64,000 bases of DNA from Darksidea phi (Eukaryota > Ascomycota > Dothideomycetes > Pleosporales > Lentitheciaceae), in the NCBI GenBank assembly GCA_030770425.1, contig JASJFT010000039.1, positions 186,001-250,000 on the forward strand. Direction: 5' to 3'. Both the position numbers and the translations under genes were made by a program. A model generated the notes under the pieces. It searched no databases. It was given only the letters and a program-made list of their open reading frames with translations, and had not been told where the DNA came from. Below, piece by piece: positions 1 through 14,350 of this stretch (positions within the stretch are counted from its first letter, which is position 1; every line of letters starts with the position of its first letter).

Positions 1-562
1 ATCATCGTGCGGCCAAGGCTCAGATAAGCCCAAAGCCCTCTTGAGGATTGGATGTTTTACTTCTCCTCGGTTTCACACCAAGTGAAGACCTCGTCCTCGG
101 GGTCGACGCGCACATATCGCGCCGGGGCAATTCTGTTTCGCGCCGCGGCCGCTCTAACACGGCGGTGGGCCCTCGTGCTGCGTCTGCGTGGGCGTGGGCG
201 TGGGCGTGGGCTGTTTTGAAGAGGTTGCACAGAAGAGGATCACAAGAAGGCAAAACTCATACAGCGCAGTCAGAAGACGTCTGTCTTTTGAATCAAGACT
301 ATAGCGCTTCCATCTTGCCGCTGTCTGCTGCCATAGGGCTGAAGGCCCGAGGATGTTGGGAAAGGGTCCATTCACATGCATTGAGCGAACGCCAAGGCAC
401 CAGCCACATCGGATCGCCTCACCGTCAAACTGTATCCCTCTACACTTAGATACCGCTTTCCTGCGCACGCGATACCTAGACTATACCCTAGACCCACAGC
501 GAGATCGATCCGCCTGCGCCGACAAGTGCCATTACTCGACCCGAACCCAGTATACCGCGAAC
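1..562. other. Left-edge region without a confident gene
   Basis: No convincing gene. It contains a short minisatellite, (CGTGGG) x4 at 187-210. On the minus strand an open frame ends at a stop near 55-57 with a plausible-looking acidic tail (motif RVDPEDEVFTW), but I could not connect it to a start codon or credible exon, so it is not called. The right part would be the promoter of the small plus-strand gene at 563. Confidence 0.4.
187..210 (+). repeat. CGTGGG hexamer minisatellite, four copies
   Basis: Four perfect tandem copies of CGTGGG. It inflates open frames on both strands (His-Ala, Pro-Thr or Trp-Ala runs), which explains several spurious ORFs here. Confidence 0.85.
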
Positions 563-1070
563 ATGGTTGTACGTAACCCATATTATTCATCTCGTGGGCC
601 TCCGTGACAGGTACCTGAACGTAACCTCAATAGCTTACAGCTCCATCAGCTCGGCAGGGTCGCCCACTATGCGTTCGACGCAGTGTTAAGTACGTCTATA
701 TCCTCCACTTGGCTTCTGCCTCCTAACAGTGCAGTTTCCGCCTTCCTCGCTGGCGTCCGACGCTCCACCGGCCTCACGTATGTCCACTCCCCCATGCACA
801 CCACACCACCCCCGGTCGTGGAAAACGGACAACGCAAAATCTTTCACACCCCTCCACGGTCGCGCCATGAAACACTTACAGGAAAGCCAAGCTAACATTT
901 CCCCGCTCCCCGCTTGGGGACCGGACAGTCCTAGTGTACGCTCAGAACACTTTACTGAAACACCTGGCGTGAAGAAATGGATCGATAACTACCTCTGGGT
1001 CGGCGAGACCGTCATGGACCAGAGCGTCGCGATATTCTCCTCATCATCATACTTCGAGCGGAAGCGTTGA
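563..1070 (+). CDS. Small protein of unknown function (141 aa, three exons)
   Basis: Spliced model: exons 563-568, 611-689 and 730-1070. Exon 1 encodes only Met-Val. Both donors are GTACGT and both acceptors CAG; the second intron is only 40 bp. The phases join (0, then 1) to one open frame of 141 residues. The product starts MVVPERNLNSL and is rich in Ser and Pro, with no domain, membrane segment or signal peptide that I recognise; the C-terminal third (KKWIDNYLWVGETVMDQS) looks folded. Evidence is limited to two well-formed introns whose phases agree. The alternative is an unspliced chance frame at 729-1070 without its own ATG. It would share an intergenic region of unknown content with whatever lies left of the window. 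Confidence 0.4.
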
Positions 1071-1749
1071 GTTGGAGAGTCGGACAAAGAGAAGATGGTG
1101 AGACAGTACTAGAACAGCTGTCGAGGAGAGCATATGGCTTCGCTATGACTATAAATGAACGGGTTGCTTGCGTGCACGTTGGTGAGTGTACTGTAACGGT
1201 GGCATTTGATTAAAGAGTATGCATGGATTACGCTTCATTTGGGATCACGACTCAGCAGGCGAGAGGGCCTTGGGGTACCTATTACTTCGATAAATACCGT
1301 CAATATACCAATCTCAACTACTACTCTCGTTTATCGTAGCTGCCGTTTTTCTGCAGATACAGCTAGCCTTTGAGGCGTATCACAGACATAGAGACTGCAA
1401 AATATGTCGGCTTCGAAGTGGCATGCGAGTAAGGAGGTTAGTAGAAGGTTCATTGCATGCTGGAGACATAACATTCTGTTATCCTCCCCAAGCTGGGTCA
1501 CATCCAACTAACCTTGGCCGGTATGTATGGCTATCAGATGTACATAGCTCCGACGTACAAACCAGGTATCGCGTTACAGGGCTCATCGGGCTGACAGGAA
1601 AGCAGTACTATTCCTTTTCAAGGCAAAGGATTTTGAAACCCCTTGCTATTGAATATGTACTTCCGCCTTTAGCATGCATGAGCGAGCGGCTAAGTAGCGG
1701 GCATTTCCCCAATAGTATTAGACAGGTCATCCACAAGGCACACCCTGAG
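1071..1749. other. Intergenic region between convergent genes
   Basis: About 680 bases between the putative small gene and the 3' end of Nbs1, which runs the other way. I see no open frame with fungal-protein character, only a shadow frame of Nbs1 entering from the right. It would hold both 3' ends. Confidence 0.5.
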
Positions 1750-4185
1750 CTATCCCCTCCTCCTAAACCTAAACCCGGTCTCCTCCTCATCACTGTTATC
1801 ATCTCTTCTCGCCATTCTACCCTTCTTGGCCGCCGGCTGTCCCGCAGCAACACTAACGGGTGGGCCCCTCTTCCGACCACCACTACCCCTCTGCGTTTGG
1901 GTTTGCGTACCCTCCAACTGCGTCTCAGCAACACGCTGCGTCTTCCCACTACTCCTCTGCGTTCTTCCACTAGCTACCGGTCCTTCGTCGACATCACCGG
2001 CGCTGTCTTCTACATTGACAACCTCGGCAGCGGTCTGCTTGGCCCGCCTCCTGCGTGAGAACCCAGTTTCAGCCTCCGATTCGCTGTCAGCCGCACGACC
2101 CATTCTGCGTTTGAGCCTGCGTTTGTCCTCTTTCGTCCTGGGAGTTGGCTCAGTGTCTTCGAGGAAAAAGGCGGAATCGCCGAAGCCTTTCTTCTGTGGC
2201 GCTTCTTCAAAAGTGACGAGGACCCTCTGAGACTGTGGACCTCGCTCAGCACCGCGTCGGCGAAACTTCTTAAAGTTTTTGCGGCCAGCCCAGTCAGGAT
2301 TCCAGCGATCATTTCGTATATGTGAGCGGTTTTTCAGCCTCTCCTCTCGTGCTCTAAGCGGCATCTCCTCGACCTCAACATTGGCTCTGATCTCGGCGAT
2401 ATCGACGCCTTCTAGTGCTTCTCGCAAGCTCTCTTCTTCCGTTCTGCGCCTCTGTTCTTCCTCTTCGATTCGTTTGCGAGCTTCTTTCCTCACATCTATC
2501 TCCCTGTCTGCTTTCTTCTTCGTCTTCTGCATTTGCTCTATGAGTTGGGTAGCTTTGCTCTTTGCTTTGTGAGCCGATGGCTGCCCCTCTGGCTCTACGG
2601 AAGCGGAAGGGGCGCGGGTGGCAGCTCGTTGCCGCTTGATGGCTGCAGCGGCCGGGAAGAGCCTTTCCATCTGTTCAGCTCGGTCCTCCACACTTATTTG
2701 GACGTGAGACTGGGTGGCATTGCGTGTTTGAGTGGCGTGGCCCGCCTGTGTCGTCGAAAGAGATTGTGAAAGGTCTGGAACAGGGATGGACTCTTGTATG
2801 TCTTCCATAGAGGTATCTTCAATCTTACGGGTCTTGAGAGGTGGCTCATAATCGTCGAAGCCTGTGAAGCGGCTAGTGACTCCTCGTCGAATGGGACGCT
2901 TTCGTGGATTAGGTTTCGCAGGTTCCTCTTGCGGAGCTGAGCTTGCTTCTAGAACTTGCGATGCGGCTCTAGGATGTAAGGCCGCGGACGTTTCACGTGT
3001 AGAGCGCTGCGTTTGCATGGGCGCTGGCATACTAGAACCGACCTCGATGGTCCCAGCAGGTGGTCTACGCAATGACGAAGTATCCTTTGTGATAATCGCG
3101 TCTAAGAATTCGTTCTGTAGAATAGACCGTTGATTCAACGCTTGGTCGACCCCAGTGACAAAGGTGGTCGCCCAGTCCTGTAGGTCGTCCGAAAAGACTC
3201 CAAGGCGAACGGTGACCACTGGAAGTGCGCCATGGCTAGTCTTGGCTTGTCCCTTCTGACCAGCAATGCTCATCACGTAATCAACATATTCTTGGACCGT
3301 AGTTTCACCCAGACGAATGTTATAGAGTAGCGCTTTCCCGCCTCCACCAGCAATGACTTGATGTAGATTGACATATTGAGTCTCGTCGAGGAAAACGAAT
3401 GTCAGTCCAGAGAACACCTCAGATCGAAGTGGGTCAGGCTCCAGCAGCTGATCAGGTCGTGGAACGGGTTCCTGACCCGCTGGTGAAATGTACTCCTTCG
3501 CTTGCGGCCATGCCATATCGAAATCCTCCTCCAACTTTGACGGCACATAGTTGTCTTGTTCATCCCATGAATGCGTTGCTACGTTGAGGATAGCATCGAG
3601 GTAGTCGCTCGTCACGATGGGTGTCGCAGCTACAAGAGCCTGCAAGACTTTTGGGAGATTTCTCTTCTGCGACACTACATGCGTGGTCTTGCCATATACA
3701 AACTCGGACGAGGTTTTGATATCGATCGCATGGAGTTGGGCGTTGCGGGTTTTGATTCGTTCGGTCTCTTTCGAAGCATATGTGAAGACGACATCTTTCC
3801 ACTTGAGCGTAAAAGCAGGGTAGGAGTGTGACAGCCTGATGGTGTGCTCCGGACCTGTTAGAGTCGCCTTGTCATAGGCGACACCACCGTCCGCTTCCTT
3901 GGTACTCTTCAGCGTCTGCTCGTTGTCGATGATGGTGCCCTGCCGACAGCTAAGGTCTGTGATTTCGACTTGGGACCTCGCATGGAGCTTCCTACCGTCC
4001 TCCGGTGGTACCTCAAGCACCTTTATCATCATGTGCTTGCGCGACACATTTTTGTTGTCGATGAAGACCTTCTTTTCTTCTGCCTGGCTCCCGTTAGGCT
4101 TCGTGCGACCAAACAGCTGCTGTGATCCAGGCCTCAGCCATATGCACTTTCCTCCGAAGAGGGTTTCGTGTTGTAGGAACCACAT
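1750..4185 (-). CDS. nbs1: Nibrin / Nbs1 (Xrs2) subunit of the MRN double-strand-break complex
   Basis: Single-exon gene of 811 aa. Nbs1 is the regulatory subunit of the Mre11-Rad50-Nbs1 complex, which senses DNA ends and recruits the ATM/Tel1 kinase. The N-terminus is an FHA domain (FGRT near residue 26 and SRKHM near residue 49, the phosphopeptide-binding residues), followed by two BRCT-like segments (about 125-230 and 255-330). A long Ser/Pro/charged linker follows. Near residue 650 is the basic NPDWAGRKNFKKF segment, the place where an Mre11-binding motif is expected. The extreme C-terminus is acidic then EETGFRFRRRG, matching the FxF/Y Tel1/ATM-binding motif. Domain order and length fit the family (nibrin 754, Xrs2 854 aa). 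ATG at 4185 begins directly at the FHA strand, so the start is secure. Right neighbour is the GMC oxidoreductase, transcribed away from it. Confidence 0.88.
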   Translation of the reverse strand: MWFLQHETLFGGKCIWLRPGSQQLFGRTKPNGSQAEEKKVFIDNKNVSRKHMMIKVLEVPPEDGRKLHARSQVEITDLSCRQGTIIDNEQTLKSTKEADGGVAYDKATLTGPEHTIRLSHSYPAFTLKWKDVVFTYASKETERIKTRNAQLHAIDIKTSSEFVYGKTTHVVSQKRNLPKVLQALVAATPIVTSDYLDAILNVATHSWDEQDNYVPSKLEEDFDMAWPQAKEYISPAGQEPVPRPDQLLEPDPLRSEVFSGLTFVFLDETQYVNLHQVIAGGGGKALLYNIRLGETTVQEYVDYVMSIAGQKGQAKTSHGALPVVTVRLGVFSDDLQDWATTFVTGVDQALNQRSILQNEFLDAIITKDTSSLRRPPAGTIEVGSSMPAPMQTQRSTRETSAALHPRAASQVLEASSAPQEEPAKPNPRKRPIRRGVTSRFTGFDDYEPPLKTRKIEDTSMEDIQESIPVPDLSQSLSTTQAGHATQTRNATQSHVQISVEDRAEQMERLFPAAAAIKRQRAATRAPSASVEPEGQPSAHKAKSKATQLIEQMQKTKKKADREIDVRKEARKRIEEEEQRRRTEEESLREALEGVDIAEIRANVEVEEMPLRAREERLKNRSHIRNDRWNPDWAGRKNFKKFRRRGAERGPQSQRVLVTFEEAPQKKGFGDSAFFLEDTEPTPRTKEDKRRLKRRMGRAADSESEAETGFSRRRRAKQTAAEVVNVEDSAGDVDEGPVASGRTQRSSGKTQRVAETQLEGTQTQTQRGSGGRKRGPPVSVAAGQPAAKKGRMARRDDNSDEEETGFRFRRRG

Positions 4186-7447
<3,262 letters not shown>

Positions 7448-8134
7448 GTGGGCATTGAGTTCAGTCTGAAAATACTCCGTCCTCGAAAATACCTAGGTAG
7501 TCTTGTGGCGTTTCGAATCAATGACCATTAACCTTCAGAAACCGAGAGCCACATTTACTACGAAAATTGGGAAAAGAAAAAAAGGGGTATGCGGTATTGC
7601 ATTAGGACTTGCGATTGGTAGAAGAAGTGTGTCAGAACCAGCGTGTGAGATTGAACGACGCAGCTTTTCCAATGCTTGACATGGGGAGCTAGTCCCGTTG
7701 AGGAACAGCCAGAACACGCCGATCCAACTGCCCCATTGTTGGCTGAGCGAGTTACGATCTTATCATTCCTAAGACTAAGTTTGCGCGCGTCATGCAACTG
7801 CACTCCAGTGCGCCTCATCACGGTATCAACGTGCAGCGACCATGGAAGCGCTGATGCCTACATCGAGCTTTCGCAAGCTTTCATTGGCTATCAGTGCCTC
7901 CCTTCTATGCGTGGGGAGGCCATCCTTCAGCCAACCCGGTTACGCCTATATTAGGCACTGGTCACTCAACTGCAGCAGTCTACTGGCGCCTGTGGACGCC
8001 AACATCGCACTTCCAAGCCATTCCTGCACCATGCAGAATAATCACAGCCTCCTCGGGCTTCGAGGGTAACCTCTCGCAGCCGCACCCTCTTCCACACTGT
8101 CTCTGTTGTCCTTTTTCATGACGTGTTCATTGTC
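7448..8134. promoter_or_regulatory. Intergenic region upstream of the RBR ligase gene
   Basis: About 690 bases between two tandem plus-strand genes. It holds the GMC 3' end (an A-rich stretch at 7570-7585) and the promoter of the RBR gene; CT-rich sequence lies just before its ATG (8080-8120). Short open frames here lack any recognisable features. Confidence 0.5.
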
Positions 8135-10736
8135 ATGTCTTTGCCAGAAGTAGCAGCGTTGATTCAAAGCATGGAACGTGCTAAAGGGCGAGTATTTTCG
8201 GCATTCAAGGCCCCCTTTACACGAAAAGACGCACAGCAATCGAATCAGCGGGATGGGGCAGCCGCTATTCCGGCATCTCAGCCTTCCCATAACCTTCCTC
8301 CTCCAACGAGCCCAGTCTCGTCAGACAGGTTTGATCTCGTGATTGGTGCACACCTAATGTCGGTATCGCCGCACGACAAGCCGTCCAGCTTCTTTCCCTC
8401 CGAACTCCCGCCAAGGCCGCAAAGACAGTCGATGCTTGCTTTCAATAAGAAGTGGAAGGCTTCCGACAACAATACTCCACTAGTTCCCGCCTACCCGATT
8501 ACCCCGCCATTGTCGTCTGCGGCCTCCAACAGTTACGTATTACCACCCGACCATCACCCCAGCCAGACTCACGATCACGGCCGGCCGTTTATCACACCAC
8601 CGCCTTCTCCGACGCCCAATTCTAATTCTAACATATTTTCAGCGGGAAATTGTGCCTCTCACAACCAAAAGCCACACACGACTTCAACCCGCCCATATCT
8701 TGTTGAAAATACGCTATCAGATTATAGCCCATTCACAGGCTGCGAACCCCCCTCACCCAAGGATACCGCTATTCTCTCAGCAGAAAATAGACCAAATCCT
8801 TTGCCTGATCGATTAGCCGAGAGGTTGGCGAAGCTGAGAGTAGCATCTAATGCTCCAACAACTTCTCCGCAGGTTGGCTCACGCCCACTGCTCACATTGG
8901 ATGAGAATCTTTGCTCGGGTCCCCGAAGAGTCCCAAAGCGAGCGTTGGAGGATTTTGCCATGACTGTCCACGGACCGCCTCGCCGGCCGCCTCGCCGGCC
9001 GCCCATTGGAGAAGCTTCGACGCCGTATGCAGGTCCTTCGCGAACCAACAATGAACAAACGCCAGTCTTTAACCCAAAACGAAAATTACGAGAGGACGAT
9101 ACCGAGAGCCCAGTCCTTGACCTACATCAAACCAACCCTTACCGAAGGGCATTTCGGTCGAACCCGCAGCGCCGAACCCCGCCTTCGACTTTCTCAGTCG
9201 GCAGCAATCGCCAAAGCCGGAATACAAAGCGCTCAAGCCGCCAGAAAACTACAAGGGAAAGAAGTCTCCCACCCGATTCAGATGACGATCTTGGGTATCC
9301 GCATCTTGCTATAGTATTGGCACGAAGCGTAGCAGAAGCTCATAAATCACGCTCAACACCTATGGCGCTACCAAAACCGCGGTGCAGTGCTAGGCGTGCG
9401 GCTGCTATCCAAGGGGAGCGCGACCGACAGTTAGCAGAGGAGCTTCAGAGAGCGGAAGACGAGCAATACAACGAGCTCCTAGCATCGATGAGTGGTATGG
9501 ACGATGACGAAGATGTGGTATCCATCTTTCAACAGTTTCACAGCGCTACGAGACACTCTATGCCGAGTTGGCCGAGAACATCTAGAAATGTCATCACGTC
9601 TGCCTCGAATAGAACAAACTACTATCCTATCAGTCGCGGGACGCAACGTAATCCTATCGAGCTCAGTCCAGATCCAGCTGAGTCAGACATGGAAGCTGAA
9701 GATTGGATAAGGCAGCAGGAGGTGAGTGAGCCTATGATACTGGTTGAGGATAGTGGTGACGAGACTGCGCAGGCAGAACAGACAGAAGAACAGCGAAACG
9801 CGACCACAAAGGAACTCGAATGTGTAGTTTGCGGCGAACCCATACCTAGCGCAGATCTACCTTGCCTAGTAAGCTGTACACACAAACCGCAAACGTGCGG
9901 AGACTGCTTCGCCGCATGGATAAAATCGGAGCTGGAGAAGAAGGGTTGGCGGAGCATTAAATGCCCTGGCAGTGACTGCCGAGTCATTCTAGCGCATCAC
10001 GAGGTTCAAAAGTATGCCACAAGGGAAGTGTTCGACCAGTATGATTCGTTTGCCATGCGCGCAGCCCTCAGCGACGACCCGAACTTCCGTTGGTGTCGAG
10101 CTTCGGGCTGCAATTCCGGACAAATACATCTTAATGGCGAGGACGGCAACATCTTCAGGTGTGTAGCTTGTGGACACCGAGTCTGTGTCATTCACAACGA
10201 CACATTTCACGAAGGGGAAACTTGCCAGGAATTCGATTATAGGACCAGCGGTCGGAAAGGACGAGACCAAAGAAGGCAGGAAGAGGCAAGTGAGCAAGCT
10301 GTCAGAAAATTCAGCAAGGTATGTATCATACGTATATAGGGTGCCATGGTGTTGAAGTCGTTGGAGTTCTCAATACGATGGTATCTGATTAGAAAAAATG
10401 CTAATATTGTTTGCAGAAATGTCCGGGAAAAGGATGCAAGTTCAACATCCAGAAAACAGAGGGGTGCGACCATATGACATGTAGGTCTAAGCATGTTCTC
10501 CTTGCTTGTACGTACATTGACGGCGTCTACAGGCTCCCAATGCCGTCATGAGTTCTGCTGGGAGTGTCTCGCGGATTACCAAAAGATTCGACGAAGGGGG
10601 AACGGTGCGCACAAGAAGAGCTGCAAACACCACAGCGATCGGATTGCGGGCCTGGATTCAGAGTAAGTCTCGCTAATACACAACGATATCTAATGCTCCC
10701 AGTTTGCTAACCTCGACTAGTGATGAATTTATTTAG
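8135..10736 (+). CDS. RBR-type (RING1-IBR-RING2) E3 ubiquitin ligase
   Basis: Four exons: 8135-10318, 10417-10480, 10533-10662, 10721-10736; 797 aa. RBR ligases take ubiquitin from E2 onto a Cys in RING2 before passing it to substrate. The first 560 residues are low-complexity and Pro/Arg/Ser-rich, including a tandem PPRRPPRRPP. RING1 begins at Cys563 (ECVVCGEP), the IBR near residue 653 (FRWCRASGC), and RING2 is spread over exons 2-3 (KCPGKGC, then TEGCDHMTCSQC, HEFCWEC). By analogy with parkin, Cys745 in EGCDHM is the catalytic Cys. All introns are in phase and split RING2 or follow it. ATG 8135 was chosen because the open frame above it has no other ATG. The substrate is unknown; the N-terminal region gives no clue. 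Confidence 0.85.
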
Positions 10737-11345
10737 TTGTACGGAAGCTTCGAGCGCTGCCCACCAATTTGAGGAGAGAAGCGGAAAACTTATTTCAGTT
10801 TACTACACTATAGCAGACGGAATTTGGGACTGATCTTCGGATGTATTGTCACCACTATTATTTGTTAATGCAAGTTTTGATCTTTCTCAGACTACAACGG
10901 AGGGTCAGAGAGAGGAGCACAAATGGCGAGGACTAAGGTGGAATTTCTGTAACACGTGCGGGCACACAGTATACCCTTATCTCAGGCTGAGGACACGGTA
11001 CGCTAGCCCAGAGATTGAAGTCCTTGTGAGAAACAATGAGTTCATGATAGGACTACTCCCGGTATCTAACCGGGTCTCGGCACGTGCCCTACATGTCATT
11101 GGTCGGTCGGTAACGGCCAACTTTAAATTTTTCCGTGCCATGTCAACAAACATCAGCACCTCCGTCGACTTCTAATCATTGAGACCTGTCAGTGAAAGTC
11201 TGCGTCCATAGACATGCTGTGAAGCCGTTGCTCAAACCGCGCTCTATTTTCTCTTGCTTCGTCTGTCCTTGCCTCGTGAACAGCCGAGGAAACCGCAATC
11301 GCCCCTTAACATTTTGTCGCTGCCATCGCCCCGCCGGCAACAGCC
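10737..11345. promoter_or_regulatory. Promoter region of the sterol reductase gene
   Basis: About 610 bases. It contains two CACGTG E-boxes, at 10953-10958 and inside the perfect palindrome GGCACGTGCC at 11079-11088, plus an ATTGG (inverse CCAAT) at about 11098. Basic helix-loop-helix factors, which include the fungal sterol regulators of the SREBP type, bind E-box-like sites, so control by such a factor is possible but not shown. A 109-codon open frame at 10846-11175 has no recognisable protein features. Confidence 0.45.
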
Positions 11346-13218
11346 ATGGCCGAAAGAATAACGCGTAGCAAGACCGGCAAAACGCCTAGGTACGAGCTGC
11401 CACCCCCTTTATACTATTGCGAGAAGCGCATTGTTATGTGATTAGCAGCTAATGCGCAATGCCGCACAGCAAGCCCCAGAACCCTGGCTTTGTCGAGACT
11501 CCCGGACGCAGAAAGTACACGCGCAAGTCTATTATTCCTGACATGGACGAAGAGGAATCGACAACCGAGCCTGAATACTTTCCTAAGACTACGGCTACGA
11601 GCGGGGTATCTGAGAATGGTACTGTTGCGGTTAACGGCAATGGAAAGCTCAACGGCTATACGAATGGCTACACGAACGGTCATGTCAACGGACACACGAA
11701 TGGGCAAGCCAATGGTGCCTCAAATGGGCACGTCAAGAAAGAATCTAAAGGCGCCAACGACTACGAGAACTTTGGGCCTTACGACACCTCGGGCGAAAGA
11801 GAATTCGGCGGCTCTTTCGGGATGCTCGCCATGATGCTTGGCTTCCCAGCACTGATGTACTACATGTGGATCGGTGCCTACTTCTACGACGGCAAGTTTC
11901 CAAAGCCCACGGCCGATCAGAGCTTCGCCCAGTTCTTCGAGCATATGTGGTTCCTGGTTAAGACGGAGGCCTACCCCAACGCGCGGGCCTGGAAGATATA
12001 CTGGGTGTTCGGACTGACGCAGATGGTCTTCTACATGTATATGCCGGGCGTTTGGCGCAAAGGCAAGGCGCTCCCGCACCTTGGTGGAAAGCAGCTTGAC
12101 TATTATTGCTCCGCTATGTGGTCCTTTTATACGAGCGTCGTCGTCGCATTGATCCTTAACTTTACAGGCATCTTTAAACTGTACACGCTGCTCGAGGAGT
12201 TTGGCCACATCATGAGTGTTGCGATTATCTCCGGCTTCTTGTGTGCTCTCATCGCCTACGTCTCGGCTATCGTCCGTGGTGCCACCATTCGTATGACCGG
12301 CTGGCCTATTTATGACTACTTCCTCGGCGCAGAACTGAACCCTCGGCTCTTCGGTATTGTGGACATAAAGATGTTCCTTGAGGTCCGTATTCCGTGGTTC
12401 ATGATGTTCTTCATGACCCTGGGCACGTGCTTGAGGCAGTATGAGCAACATGGCTATGTTTCTGCACCAGCCTGCTTCATGTTGTTTGCACACTATCTGT
12501 ATGCGAATTCCTGTGCGAAGGGTGAGCATCTTATCATCACCACATGGTAAGTTTGGATCAACTCACGGCTCCCTTGATGGTACTAATTTGGCTAGGGATA
12601 TGTACTACGAGAAGCTCGGCTTCATGTTGATCTTCTGGAATATGGCCGGGGTGCCCCTCTCTTACTGCCACTGCACATTATACATCGCACGGCACGACCC
12701 ATCGGAGTATGCATGGCCCACCTGGTTTATCGTCCTTATGGGCATTGCCTACCTCTGCGTTTACTACGTCTGGGATACCACCAATAGCCAAAAGAATCAA
12801 TTTCGCCAAGAAGAGCGTGGCATTGTCGAAGAGCGAACGACTTTCCCCTACTTCCGTTATGGCCGCATCGCCAACCCTAAAACTATCTCCACCAGGCAAG
12901 GCAACAAGATCCTCTGCGATGGCTGGTACGGCAAGGCGCGCAAAATCCATTACCCTTGCGATGTGTTCTTTGCGATGTGCTGGGGATTGATAACAGGGTT
13001 TAACAGCCCGTTCCCGTGGTTCTACTCGGTGTTCTTTTGCTGTATGATTATTCATCGCGCGAAGAGGGATATTGAGAAGTGTCGAAAAGTATACGGGGAA
13101 GCGTGGACGGAGTACGAGAGGAGGGTGCCGTATCTTTTCATTCCGGTAAGTGATTCTCATGAAGTCCCCTCATTGAACAAGACCAAGGAAGCTAACTCGT
13201 TCGCAGTATGTCTACTAA
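11346..13218 (+). CDS. erg4: Delta(24(24(1)))-sterol reductase, last step of ergosterol synthesis
   Basis: Four exons: 11346-11389, 11470-12546, 12596-13145, 13207-13218; 560 aa. Erg4 reduces the C24(28) double bond of ergosta-5,7,22,24(28)-tetraenol to ergosterol with NADPH in the ER membrane. The family core starts at [16 protein letters not shown] and runs through about eight hydrophobic segments; the C-terminal half has the sterol-reductase signature region around [20 protein letters not shown] sequence and the protein ends FIPYVY, the usual Erg4 tail, supplied by a 12-nt last exon. The first exon gives [14 protein letters not shown] joined to [12 protein letters not shown]; the in-frame TAA just before ATG 11459 argues for this upstream start. 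Residues about 67-105 are an Asn-Gly-rich linker made of repeated NG-x-x units, not part of the catalytic core. Confidence 0.88.
11626..11741 (+). repeat. Asn-Gly dipeptide-rich repeat inside erg4
   Basis: A degenerate 12-base repeat (AAYGGNYAYACG-like) encodes [18 protein letters not shown] and further NG units, ten or so copies. It lies between the N-terminal tail and the first membrane segment and is likely a flexible linker prone to length change. Confidence 0.7.
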
Positions 13219-14350
13219 TTGCATCTCGCTGTATTTTTATCCCTTCTACTGGCTGTGACCGGCTGGACCTTTTCAATTCGTTGCTGTATGCATTATACCA
13301 TGTATTCTATGCGCATCTATTGTTCCTTATTATTTGTCCTGGGGGATGGGTAGCAATCGGAGACAGGTGGGATTAGTAACAAGTTACATTAATAGTAATG
13401 AAGGGATGTTTATACGTGGCCTGGAAATGTTTCGAGTAGTGTCCATCCACAACTCTAATCTGAAGAAGCATGCTCCCTTGGATGCTTTAGCATTTAGTGG
13501 CCAGCACAATTGCGCCGAGGAACGCCCATTCATACTTTTTCCTGTCAGGGATATGCATTTAGCGCCATGAGCTGGGGCTGAAACGCAAAACAGTTAGTAC
13601 AACCCCAAGGCCAGCCACGGGCGGCAGCCGGGCTGCGCCTTTGGCGATCGGTCTGCCCTGTCCACCTTACGTGGTCTGTCTCCGGCCTAGACTTTTCTTT
13701 GATAGTTTTCAGATTGTCCATGAGCCTCAAGAATCCGTTCGCGCTCAGTATGACTGCAATCTCCCTAACTCTACGGCGCCCCATACACCATTGCCCTAGA
13801 TTGACTTGGTTTTTGCTTTGTGAAACACGAATCGTTTCTATGAGGCTGAAAGCAGCTAATACGAATTACGACACCCATATGCTTACTTTCGCCTCCAGGA
13901 ATTGGACTCTAGCCGCTTTCAGAAAAATTGGATCGGTCGGCCTGTGTCCGGCCCCTGTGTTCTGCATTCATGGCTAACACTTCACAAATAGAAATCAATG
14001 TTTTCAGCCATACCCGCCAGCAAGCAGGTCAGACAGCAGAGGCCGGACACAGCGCCCCTGAGAGTTTCCTGGTTGGAGCTACCACCCAGCGCTGGCCCCC
14101 AACACTCTTGCATGCTGCGTATGCAATATTAGTTCAGTCATGTACTCTGCATTCAGCCTGGATTCTCAATGGCCATCGGTGCGTGGAGCCGCCAGGCTTT
14201 TTCTCTCAGTCGCTTGTGGCTCATCGCCTGTTGCTTTTGGGCTCATGCTCTTTATCACGACATCCTCGCAGCTTCTGTTGAAGCCTTCTTTTGCTTTCGC
14301 TATACCCCCGAGATCTGTCCCAACGACTCTCATTCAAGCGAAACCGCGAC
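13219..14350. other. Intergenic region without a confident gene
   Basis: About 1.1 kb between erg4 and the Cys-rich membrane protein. It holds the erg4 3' end and the promoter of the next gene. An open frame from ATG 14169 starts with a hydrophobic run (RLWLIACCFWAHAL) that could be a signal peptide for the next gene, but I found no splice that joins it in frame. Confidence 0.4.

Noticed and set aside
55..470. Minus-strand frames with Pro-Thr or Arg-Pro runs and an acidic tail
   Set aside because: The runs come from the CGTGGG repeat; no start codon or splice pair joins the pieces into a coherent protein.
1423..2058. 211-codon plus-strand frame
   Set aside because: Antisense to the 3' part of nbs1, whose protein is clearly the real product; the unshared part has no protein character.
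10846..11175. 109-codon frame before erg4
   Set aside because: No family features; region better explained as RBR 3' end plus erg4 promoter.
11720..12529. 269-codon minus-strand frame
   Set aside because: Antisense shadow of the erg4 coding exon.
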